From positions 19,906,501 through 19,970,500 of the forward strand of contig CATNEN010000001.1 in NCBI GenBank assembly GCA_950097015.1: a stretch of DNA of 64,000 nt, given 5' to 3'. The stretch comes from Macrostomum hystrix (taxonomy: Eukaryota > Platyhelminthes > Macrostomidae). The position numbers were made by a program, and so were the translations under genes. The notes beneath the pieces were generated by a model that searched no databases, was not told where the DNA came from, and worked only from the letters and a program-made list of their open reading frames with translations. Positions 24,289-33,145 of this stretch are shown in pieces. How positions within the stretch are numbered: the first letter of the stretch is position 1; every line of letters begins with the position of its first letter.

Positions 24289-24594
24289 CAGCAGCAGCAG
24301 CAGCAGCAGTAGCAGCACTAGTTTTAGGTAGACTTAATACAGCTAATTGTAGTTTCCTGTTCGCCGTTTAATTTATGCCAGCTATTTATTTAACCCAATT
24401 AATTCGCTCAAGCAAAAATACATGAGTGAACCTGTTGCAAGTTGTATTCGCGGCATGAATAATAATAAAATATAATGAAGTCAAGTCATATTTGGTTATT
24501 GATTACCATTAGATATAGTCATCATGAATACTTAAAGTACTTTCGCAAAAATATTGTCTTCTTATTGTCTTCAACCGCCGCATTATCGCCGCAT
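24289..24594. other. CAG microsatellite and AT-rich spacer
   Basis: (CAG)n at 24289-24320 directly after a stop codon, then AT-rich sequence with aataaaatataatg near 24463 (possible poly(A) site). No gene. Confidence 0.5.
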
Positions 24595-24905
24595 GTCTGC
24601 ATTCGCGATAATACCATAAGATGTAGCCATGCACACTACATTAAGAATTTTCGCAAAAATACCGTCAACTACCTTTGTTTAATAGCATAGCAGTATTTTC
24701 GCGAAAATACCAAAGATGTAATCATGCACACTACTTTAAGAACTTTTGCAAAAATACCGCCAACTACCTTTGTTTAATAGCATAGCAGTATTTTCGCGAA
24801 AATACCATAAGATGTAGCCATGCACACTACTTCAAGAACTTTTGCAAAAATACTGCCCTTACCTTTGTTTATAGAGCATATCAGTATTTTCGCGAAAATA
24901 CTATA
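24595..24905 (+). repeat. Palindrome array 2
   Basis: Three to four units of the same roughly 100-bp repeat as array 1, with tattttcgcgaaaatac palindromes near 24692, 24788 and 24883. It lies just upstream of the second zinc-finger gene. Confidence 0.9.
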
Positions 24906-25101
24906 TATGGAAATAGCTTAGACCCAGTTGACGATGCCTGTCTATGTCTATGTGTCTGACTGCTGCTCTGTACAGGATATGAGCAGTGCTAGGTAAATAT
25001 ATGCGCGCGCGCACGCAAATCGATAATTAAAATTCAGCCACAACGAACACTCTGTCGATTATTCAGCAGGCTAGCCAGCGAACGACTATATTTAAGCTGC
25101 A

Positions 25102-26595
25102 ATGGAAGACAACAACGGACTCCGCTTCTGCCATTTCTGCGGCCAGCAAATCCGCGCCAATATGATGCGAAGACATTTTATAGAGGCGCATAAAGCTGTC
25201 CATGCCGAATTTGACTGGACAGTCCTACCTGTTGGTCAAAGGCCATCGCTATTCGCGTCGGTTAAGGAGCGTGGAAGTGCCGTCTGGAAGATGCTGCAAC
25301 TACAGCGGGCTGGTGTGGATGTCGCTGCCGGTGGACGTGTGCTAGCGTGTCCGCATTGCAACAAAATAACGTCCAACATGTTGCATCATCTATATAGATG
25401 TAAGCGGAATCCGCAGCGTCGCGTCGGTGGCCAACCAGCTCAGCCAGTGGCAGTGGCGGGAGCAGCGGCAATGGGCGAAGTGGTCCAGCTTGAACAACTG
25501 GATCCACTACCAGCTGTGGTCGGCGAGATTGTCGACTATATGCACGAGCGCTACATTGCCCGTCGACTGCCAGCAGCAGAGCAGCCAGCAGCAGAGCAGC
25601 CAGTAGCAGAGCAGCAAGTAGCAGAGCAGCCAGCAGCAGAGCAGCCATCAGCAGAGCAGTCAGCAGCAGAGCAGTCAGCAGCAGAGCAGCCAGCAGAAAC
25701 TATCATCATAGAAGATAGCGCAGCTGAATCAGGCATCATCTATGCAACAAGTACTGACGAGCCTGCTGAACATGTGAGCCAAGCGGACAGCGTGTCAATT
25801 GGATCAGTACGGCATCCAATTTGTACATCTACTCCGCTTAATCACAATGCGATTGAAGCAGCAGCAGAAACAATCCAATCGGATCACTCGCCAGTACCAT
25901 CGCCATCAATGCCAATGTTGCAAATTGAGCCAATCGGATCACCAGCGATGCCTATGTTGCCGATTCCAACTGTCGAGGTGCCGTATTTCGTTCCGGTGCC
26001 GCTACCTGTTTTTATTCCTGTCTGTGCGCCAAGAGTAACAACAGCGACAGTTGGTGTCAGTGCACAAAACGGTGTGACCGATGTTTCAATCGAAGCCAAT
26101 GTCAGCACGCAGTCAGTGTGTATTGGTACATCATCCGGTCACGGTGATGACATTGAAATGGCGCAGATTCTGCTCGACTTGATGCAACCTGCCGCTATGC
26201 AATTTCTGTCTACCAATACGGATTGTGTTGCTGCTGCTGCTGGATCGGATTTCGCTGCCCATTCCGAAGCAAGTCACATCGATGACATGTTTGATGTCGC
26301 AATGGAGATCATCATTGCTGATGTCAACAACGATTCGGATGAACAGTTATCTGATGTGACAGTGCCGCAAGGAGATGCCGATGCCGCAGCAGAATTGGTT
26401 CTGACCGCCGACCTTGACGACGATGTCGCAATGTCAATAAGTGATGTGCAGTCATCGCAATCGACTATACCTGCGACTGATGCTTTGCATGCATCTAGAC
26501 GCTCGTATTGTATATGCACACACAATATATTGACTACGACAGTGTCAAGACACGGCCGATTGATCAAGACGCGACAATGTCTGTGCGGCAATTGA
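25102..26595 (+). CDS. Zinc-finger protein related to the recombinase-like protein but lacking its catalytic part
   Basis: 497 aa, single exon, start at the ATG after gctgca. The fingers match the 19467 gene in spacing: C10, C13, H25, H30, then C83, C86, H96, C100. The linker also matches (RRHF, FDW, AVWK, GVDV against GIDV). Residues about 155-200 are an imperfect AEQPA repeat, and a Pro/Val stretch (VEVPYFVPVPLPVFIPV) is near 290-310. The acidic second half ends with HGRLIKTRQCLCGN, recalling GRLISSR at the end of the larger protein. The recombinase region is absent. A DNA-binding regulator or competitor for the same sites, such as the CGCG palindromes, is a reasonable guess but not shown. 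Confidence 0.6.
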   Translation: MEDNNGLRFCHFCGQQIRANMMRRHFIEAHKAVHAEFDWTVLPVGQRPSLFASVKERGSAVWKMLQLQRAGVDVAAGGRVLACPHCNKITSNMLHHLYRCKRNPQRRVGGQPAQPVAVAGAAAMGEVVQLEQLDPLPAVVGEIVDYMHERYIARRLPAAEQPAAEQPVAEQQVAEQPAAEQPSAEQSAAEQSAAEQPAETIIIEDSAAESGIIYATSTDEPAEHVSQADSVSIGSVRHPICTSTPLNHNAIEAAAETIQSDHSPVPSPSMPMLQIEPIGSPAMPMLPIPTVEVPYFVPVPLPVFIPVCAPRVTTATVGVSAQNGVTDVSIEANVSTQSVCIGTSSGHGDDIEMAQILLDLMQPAAMQFLSTNTDCVAAAAGSDFAAHSEASHIDDMFDVAMEIIIADVNNDSDEQLSDVTVPQGDADAAAELVLTADLDDDVAMSISDVQSSQSTIPATDALHASRRSYCICTHNILTTTVSRHGRLIKTRQCLCGN

Positions 26596-27107
26596 TTTCA
26601 TTCAATTCAATTGGCTCTGCGTGCAACTCGGATTGGGCATCTTTGACCGTCTACTGGCTGATTGGCTGGCTGGCTGGCTTGCTGAATAATCGACTGACTC
26701 ACTTATAATAAATTCAGACTGAACTTGATTTAATCGATTGATTTAATATACGTTGATATAAGAATAAACTAAAAAATATATACTTTTATGCGATTTGATT
26801 CCACTACTGTCTATTTTTATTACATAAATTTTAGTTTTAAGTCTACTTCATTATTCTCAGGTTTTGCGCAATATAAATACAAACATAATATCTCAGACTG
26901 ATCGATTACGATTACGTCGGTCTTGTAATAAGTCTCAACGCCAATGTCCATGACATAACCACCAGTCAGTTCATATTATTTTAAATGATAAAATAAATAA
27001 CCAAGATAAGAAGGCGTGTACTATTACCGATTAAACAAATAACAAACACTAAATTATTAAAATATTTATATTTTAAAGCGAATGACCGGGTGCAGAGCAT
27101 GCTGACT
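26596..27107. other. Intergenic with a 115-bp block repeated at 28060
   Basis: 26880-26995 (gactgatcgattacgattac, then aatgtc...ataaccaccagtcagttcat, then ataaataaccaagataagaa) is repeated with few changes at 28060-28175. Both copies precede gene-poor AT-rich DNA. No ORF is supported. Confidence 0.6.
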
Positions 27108-27203
27108 GCTCACATTGCCATTAGGCCGCACGTTAGCCATCTGAAAGCATTCAGAAAAAAGCTGAAATCTGACTAACTTGCGGCCAAGTGGCAATGTGTG
27201 AGC
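27108..27203. other. Long hairpin 1 (miRNA- or origin-like)
   Basis: About 96 nt with imperfect arms: gctcacattgcca pairs with tggcaatgtgtgagc, and ggccgcacgttag pairs with ctaacttgcggcc. The tip is A-rich (agaaaaaagctgaaa). A second hairpin of the same design and flank is at 27415-27486. Confidence 0.6.
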
Positions 27204-28255
27204 AATAGCCAGCTGATATCTTAGCAGCTTCAGTTGAAGGACGCGAAAATACATTATACTGTTCAACCAGTATGTGACATGTCGCAGTATGTGAACCACT
27301 GAACCGTCACACCGAATCACTATACACTACAATACCATAGCAGTCCTGTGTATTTATATTTTGAAACACGGGGATGTCCGGGTGCAGAGCAGGGCTGACT
27401 AATGCTCACATTATCATCGGGCCGTACGTTAGCCAGATGAAAGCTTTCAGAAAAAAACTGAAATCTGGCTAACGTACGGCCTGATGGTAACGATGGCTAA
27501 CGATACTGTCTTCCACAAAAGCCTTCTTACCTTTTTACCACTGGCACAATATGCACAGATCTCAAGTAGTCAACGATCATAGTCGTTTTGACTTAAGAAT
27601 ACGTATGTACTTTCGCGAAAAAAAAGTTGGCAGTGCGCAAAGACTAATTATAGATGAAATCTCTGGCTATATTCGCGAAAATACCATAGATATAGCCGCG
27701 CTACTTAAAAAACTTTTGCAAAAATACTGCATACAATATGAATTATATGCAGCCGTTTTTTTGTCTATGGCCAAAAACGTCTGACTGTATTTTCGAAAGA
27801 AAAAATGTGGATACGAAGAAAAAAAATCGCGAAAAAATCGAGCTGTACCAAGCAGATATGTCTTTGGTAAAATACGCACAATTTAATGCACTACATACCT
27901 ATAGTCTGCACGTTTTAATAGTGCATCTTGGCATATCTAGCAAGACGTAAGCGTATAATAATTTATTCGTTGTTTGTACTTTACTTTTTTAAACGAATCC
28001 GTTTTTATTAATATTTTCTTACATGAGAAACTTGTATAAACTTTACTTGAAATTATATACCAGACTGATCGATTACGATTACGTCGTTATTGTAGTAAGT
28101 CTCATCGCCAATGTACACCACATAACCAACAATCAGTTCATATTATTTTAATGATAAAATAAATAACCAAGATAAGAAGTTATGTATTTTGAGAACTATG
28201 AAACTATTTTAATAACAATTTTAAGCTTATTTTATTTACAAACAATAACAGAATT
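27204..28255. other. Intergenic around and after the hairpins, with repeated block
   Basis: Contains scattered cgcgaaaa motifs and the second copy of the 115-bp block (28060-28175). Short ORFs near 27551-27950 overlap each other on both strands and show no protein-like pattern. Confidence 0.5.
27415..27486. other. Long hairpin 2 (near-perfect 24-bp stem)
   Basis: The arm ggccgtacgttagccagat is exactly complementary to atctggctaacgtacggcc, and the pairing extends through catc/gatg, leaving a loop of about 24 nt. It is preceded, as is hairpin 1, by ccgggtgcagagca and gctcacatt, so the pair arose by duplication. The size resembles an animal pre-miRNA; a replication-origin stem-loop is the other possibility. 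Confidence 0.6.
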
Positions 28256-28259
28256 AATG

Positions 28260-28402
28260 CAAGATTGTCAGGGACTGATTGGGCAGATAGTCAGGGACTG
28301 ATTGGGCAGATAGTCAGCGGCTGATTGGGCAGATAGTCAGCGGCTGATTGGGCAGATAGTCGGACTGATTATAGCACACCAGATAGTCGGACTGATTATA
28401 GC
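28260..28402 (+). repeat. 23-bp minisatellite
   Basis: Four units of gggactgattgggcagatag followed by tca or cgg, then two units of a related cggactgattatagcacacc. It lies downstream (minus sense) of the Ala-rich ORF and may fall in its intron or 3' region. Confidence 0.9.
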
Positions 28403-28479
28403 ACACCCGGCTGCGGGATGAAAGATGGGTTTTAGGTTTCATTTAGTTTGTTAGCTCAGATGTTACCATGCATATGTGT

Positions 28480-28776
28480 TCATAAATATTCAAATGAAAG
28501 GAATCGAAATCTACTACTCACATAAGGATCCAGCCCTGCCGCTATGCGGCGGGCCCGGGCCATGCGGACCATGGCCGCCCGGACCCGCCGCATAGCGGCA
28601 GCCATCTCGGCCTCCTTCCCGCGACGTCCCGGCGTCCAGGCCTCCGCTGCCGCCACTGCTGTCGCTGCATCCATCGCTGCTCGCAATGCGCTTTCCAATT
28701 CGGCCGCAGCGGAGGCCAGTACGTGTTCCCGGAACGCCGCGGTGAAGGAGGGAAATTTGTTGCTATTGTTGCTCAT
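28480..28776 (-). CDS. Ala/Arg-rich helical protein (possible first exon)
   Basis: 98 aa from ATG at 28776. After MSNNSNKFPSF the protein is an Ala-rich amphipathic helix region with EMAAAMRRVRAAMVRMARAR. At 28521 the sequence reads TAT|GTGAGT, a good splice donor, so the last 13 codons may be intronic and a further exon may exist towards lower coordinates; I could not find it. GC content is clearly higher than in the flanks. No family recognised. Confidence 0.4.
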   Translation of the reverse strand: MSNNSNKFPSFTAAFREHVLASAAAELESALRAAMDAATAVAAAEAWTPGRRGKEAEMAAAMRRVRAAMVRMARARRIAAGLDPYVSSRFRFLSFEYL

Positions 28777-29064
28777 GTCCGTGCTGTGTCGCTCGCTATC
28801 CTGTAGCTTCTGTCCGTATGGCGTTGGTTGTGGGCTGATTTCTTGGCCGAGAAAGATTTCTTGTTCTTAATACCCAGACTGGCCTGTATTCATTTGATTT
28901 GTCTGTGGACTGACTCACCTGTGTTCGATAAAATATACTCTATGGGGGCTTCTTATCGCATTAATATTAATATTAATATATCGCTTCTTATTAAACGATT
29001 AAAGTTTAGAATTTTTTTTAACAAAACTATTTTTTGCTTTACTTGATTTACTAACTGACTGAAC

Positions 29065-29445
29065 ATGTCGTTCATTGCCCATCAGATGCAGTTAGTACAA
29101 ATGTATCTTCAGCCGCGCGTATTTCAACTCTTTCTCAGCTGTCGCATAGATTGCATTGGCCGGTTCATAGCGCATCGAGGGTGCTTCGAGCAGCTACCTA
29201 GTTTGCAACGCGGTGTTCCAAATGCAGAGTACAACGCTAATGAGCTATGTTTATTATTACGGCGCACTCAACAATGGCTGCAAAAGCACCGGTCAGCAGA
29301 AGACTATCAGGCTGTCTTGTCCGTGACTGGTGTAAGAGACGATGAAGCACAAGACATCATCGAAGTGCTAGAGCTTTTAGAGGAAGCCCAAGCTGAACTT
29401 CAGCTCATCATACATGGAGTTCGCTATTGGTACATCGAACAATGA
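29065..29445 (+). CDS. Small helical protein, paralogue of the one at 23869
   Basis: 126 aa, ATG start. It aligns along nearly its full length with the 23869-24288 product: HRGCFEQLPSLQR against YRGRLEQLTCLQR, WLQ, YQAVLSVTG, LELLEEAQAELQ against LGLLEDTCLELQ, and IHGVRYW against LHGLDYW. It ends shortly after that last motif, without the Arg-rich tail. Function unknown. The Cys, Trp and Leu positions shared by both copies are the ones to use in a profile search. Confidence 0.6.
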   Translation: MSFIAHQMQLVQMYLQPRVFQLFLSCRIDCIGRFIAHRGCFEQLPSLQRGVPNAEYNANELCLLLRRTQQWLQKHRSAEDYQAVLSVTGVRDDEAQDIIEVLELLEEAQAELQLIIHGVRYWYIEQ

Positions 29446-29958
29446 ATGCTGTAAAATACAGAATTTATATGCAGAATTTTATGTATTATAGTTTACACGT
29501 TTATTTTTGCTCTCGCGACTTTGCAAATCAGACTAATTGTAGAATGGCACGATTATTTGTTCAACCAATGAAATTCTATATATATTTATACTCTATATGT
29601 ATTGGTGAAATTTAATAAAAACCGTATTAATAATTACCGGTTGACTACCTGCACACATCTGTGTTCGCGTATTAATATTTTATTACTGACTGATCTCATC
29701 AGTCGTCTGATTATGATTAATGGTAAACGCGACAATATATTGTCAATAGTGACGGCAAACTCTTATGCTTTGAATATACCACGTGAAGGTGAACGAGAGC
29801 TAGTGTATATAAAAGTACTTTAAAACATTTGCAGGCATCATGAACTGTCGATTTTAAATACTCTGATGTATGAATCAAATACATGAAACTTCTAATTATA
29901 TTAATCAGTTAATTAATTTCATTATAAGCAATGGCAACAGTGCTTAACAAAACAATTG
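29446..29958. other. Intergenic, nothing firm
   Basis: AT-rich spacer between the helical-protein gene and the SR-rich ORF. Short ORFs here have no supporting pattern. Confidence 0.4.
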
Positions 29959-30417
29959 CTACATGTCATTCAAATCTGGGTTATTTGCAGCACGATTGGC
30001 ATCGCCGCGCTCTCTTTCAGTGCCAGTGCCGCCATTGTTACTGTTGCTGCTGCTGCTGCTTATAATTGGTGACTGTATATCGGTCACTTGCGCATGCTGC
30101 GGCAGTTGCAATTGGCCGGCTAAATCACGTGTCGGATTGGCGTTCACAATTCCAAATCTCTGATTGTAAATGCGCACGACACCTGGACGATGCAATACGT
30201 ACTGAACACGTTGACGTGAAGGCAGAATAGCAAAATCCGAGTCTGAACTACTATCCGAGCTGTGCCTTCGTCGACGTCGCTCAGTGCCAATCACGACATC
30301 TGTGCTGCTACTGACGGTAGGGCACGAGATCGGTTTGTCGTTGCCAGAGTTGTGATCCTCTCTGTCGATATCTCGATCTCGATCTCCGCCATTGTGCCGC
30401 CCACCCAGTGATGACAT
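29959..30417 (-). CDS. Ser/Arg/Asp-rich low-complexity protein
   Basis: 152 aa from ATG at 30417. It starts with a Gly/Arg/Asp-rich region (GGDRDRDIDRED), then ERRRRRHSSDSSSDSD, followed by a more ordered middle (SRQRVQYVLHRPGVVRIYNQ) and a Ser/Asn run. SR-like composition suggests RNA or chromatin association, but no domain is recognised. Flanked by convergent or divergent element genes. Confidence 0.45.
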   Translation of the reverse strand: MSSLGGRHNGGDRDRDIDREDHNSGNDKPISCPTVSSSTDVVIGTERRRRRHSSDSSSDSDFAILPSRQRVQYVLHRPGVVRIYNQRFGIVNANPTRDLAGQLQLPQHAQVTDIQSPIISSSSSNSNNGGTGTERERGDANRAANNPDLNDM

Positions 30418-30652
30418 GTTGTAGTTTTTTTTATTTGAAACAATAATTAAGAATCTAAAATGTGTAAATAAGTTACGCCACTTACCTTAGTAAAGTAACC
30501 AACTAAAAACCCTATTGCTAGTCTATGGTAACAAGCTTGCTGATAATCTTATGTGATTGGGAATATGTAATCAATGCAGTTGAAACTTTGGACAATTAAT
30601 GAAGTAAATAAAACAAGTTCAACATTTTAAATACTGCCCCCATTGTCTCGCC

Positions 30653-31333
30653 ATGCCTACATCAACATCATCATCAGGGCCAACTCTAAACGATGCGGAA
30701 AAATCCAACTGTCACGACGATGACGTTGAGCTGAATGAAGAGCCAGGCTATGATGACTACGGGTATGATGAAACATACAATTCAACATACAGTTTTGTAT
30801 TCGGCCTGGCAGACGACCATTTGTTATACGCCGTAGCCGAAGAGGTCGAAGCGGCGATGGCAACCAATTGCTTTGACCCAGCTGATGACGAGCTTTAGTA
30901 TGCAGCAGCTGAAGAGGCGGAGGCGTCAGCAGCAGCGGCAGCGATGGCAGCCAGTAGCTGCTTATTTGACCCAGCTGACGACTGCCTATTGTATGCCGCA
31001 GCTGAAGAGGCAGAGGCGTCAGCAGCAGCGGCAGCGATGGCAGCCAGTAGCTGCTTATTTGACCCAGCTGACGACTGCCTATTGTATGCCGCGGCTGAAG
31101 AGGCAGAGGCGTCAGCAGCAGCGGCAGCGATGGCAGCCAGTAGCTGTTTATTTGATCCAGCTGACGACTGCCTATTGTATGCCGCAGCTGAAGAGGCAGA
31201 GGCGTCAGCAGCAGCGATGACAGCCAGTAGCTGTACATTTGACCCAGCTGACGACTGCCTATTGTATGCCGCAGCTGAAGAGGCGGAAGCGTCAGCAGCA
31301 GTAGCGATTGCAATTGAGGAGGCACAAGTTTGA
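30653..31333 (+). CDS. Acidic repeat protein interrupted by an in-frame TAG
   Basis: The frame from ATG 30653 runs 227 codons but has TAG at 30896-30898 (codon 82). After a Ser/Asp/Tyr-rich head it carries 31-residue repeats built on SSCLFDPADDCLLYAAAEEA (93-bp DNA unit), about 4.5 copies. In the first repeat the second Leu codon (TTG elsewhere) is TAG, a single-base change, and the frame is clean on both sides. It could be an 81-aa product, a recent pseudogene, or a readthrough gene; tRNA-like genes with CTA at the anticodon position are in the same block. Function unknown. Confidence 0.5.
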
Positions 31334-31779
31334 AATGATATTATAAAAAATACATTCACTATGATTAATTACAGTGATATTATAAAGCTTCTGATTATCA
31401 ATACTATTTGATATCTACATATGTGTTGTGTTGTAAATGATTGAAAATACACTAATCTTTTCGCGAAAATACCATCACCAACAATCATCAGCACTATGTT
31501 AAGCATTATTGTTTGTATGTTAGTACTCAAAGCAATTTCGCAGTTTGTATTTGTTTTAGAACATGTTCTTTCGCAAAAATATGTTCATCATCGTATCGTT
31601 AGTATTTTTGCAAAAAAACTGTCATTATTTTTCATTCACAGGTATTCAATACAATATATAGATAATATATAGTCTTTTCGCGAAAAAAATGCACTCATGA
31701 CTCTTGGCAATTTGCAGAAATACTAAATATGTCTATGGTTAAAAAAGTACAATATACTTAGTCTAATAATATGCATGTA
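31334..31779. other. Intergenic with scattered palindromes
   Basis: AT-rich spacer with cgcgaaaa motifs near 31461 and 31680. No gene. Confidence 0.5.
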
Positions 31780-32770
31780 TTTTCGCGAAAATACCTTAAG
31801 ATATAGCCACGCACACAACTTCAAGAACTTTTGCAAAAATACCGCCAACTACCTTTGTTTAATAGCATAGCAGTATTTTCGCGAAAATACCATAAGATAT
31901 AGCCACGCATATAACCTACATTAATAACTTTTGCAAAAATACCGCCAACTACCTTTGTTTAATAGCATAGCAGTCTTTTCGCGAAAATACCTTAAGATAT
32001 AGCCACGCATATAACCTAATTTAATAACTTATGCAAAAATACCGCCAACTACCTTTGTTTAATAGCATAGCAGTATTTTCGCGAAAATACCTTAAGATAT
32101 AGCCACGCATATAACCTAATTTAATAACTTATGCAAAAATACCGCCAACTACCTTTGTTTAATAGCATAGCAGTATTTTCGCGAAAATACCTTAAGATGT
32201 AGCCATGCACACTACTTTAATAACTTTTGCAAAAATACCGCAAACTACCTTTACTACCTGCGTTTAATAGCATAGCAGTCTTTTCGCGAAAATACCATAA
32301 GATATAGCCACGCATATAACCTACATTAATAACTTTTGCAAAAATACCGCCAACTACCTTTGTTTAATAGCATAGCAGTATTTACATGAAAATACCTTAA
32401 GATATAACCACGCATATAACCTAATTTAATAACTTATGCAAAAATACCGCAAACTACCTTTACTACCTGCGTTTAATAGCATAGCAGTATTTTCGCGAAA
32501 ATACCTTAACATATAGCCACGCATATAACCTACTTTAATAACTTTTGCAAAAATACCGCCAACTACCTTTGTTTAATAGCATAGCAGTCTTTTCGCGAAA
32601 ATACCTTAAGATGTAGCCATGCACACTACTTTAATAACTTTTCCAGGTCACAGCCGCAAACTACCTTTACTACCTGCGTTTAATAGGATAGCAGTCTTTT
32701 CGCGAAAATACCTTAAGATGTAGCCATTCACACGACTTTAATAACTTTTGCAAAAATACCGCTATTTACT
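31780..32770 (+). repeat. Palindrome array 3 (about ten units)
   Basis: About ten roughly 100-bp units as in arrays 1 and 2. One unit has a damaged palindrome (tatttacatgaaaatacc near 32381), one has lost the cttttgcaaaaat part (ttccaggtcacagccg near 32641), and several read tcttttcgcg. It lies between the 3' ends of the repeat protein and the Rep-like gene. Confidence 0.9.
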
Positions 32771-33145
32771 TTCGGATAAAAGTCGTTATTTTATTTTCGC
32801 GATAACACCTGTAAATGAATTTTATTAATTAATACTTTGACACTTTGCATATACCTTCGTTTGAATGCGTAATACTATATATAGTAATAAGAAATATGAT
32901 TTTTTTGCAACAGAAGTAGCAATTACCTACTTCACAACAATAAAAGCTCAAAACTGAGCATATAAATTGATTTTATTTGTATGACTAATTATAAAATTGC
33001 ATACAAAAACAGTATGAAACAGTAAAAAATATAAAAAAAACAGCTGAAAGACTGACTGAAGGACCGAGTAAAAATATAGTCGATAAAATAGCAGCATGCA
33101 GGCAGTTTGGTGTAAAAAAACCTGCTAACAGCACCGTCTTGTCGC
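32771..33145. other. 3' flank of the Rep-like gene
   Basis: AT-rich. On the minus strand it includes possible 3' UTR sequence of the Rep-like gene. A minus-strand ORF here overlaps the Rep-like 3' end in another frame and is not called. Confidence 0.4.

Noticed and set aside
25262-25739. Antisense LLLAALLLAAL and CSAADCSAA ORFs
   Set aside because: They mirror the AEQP repeat of the zinc-finger gene on the plus strand.
30657-31359. Antisense ORFs of 154 and 222 codons
   Set aside because: Mirror frames of the 93-bp repeats in the acidic repeat protein.
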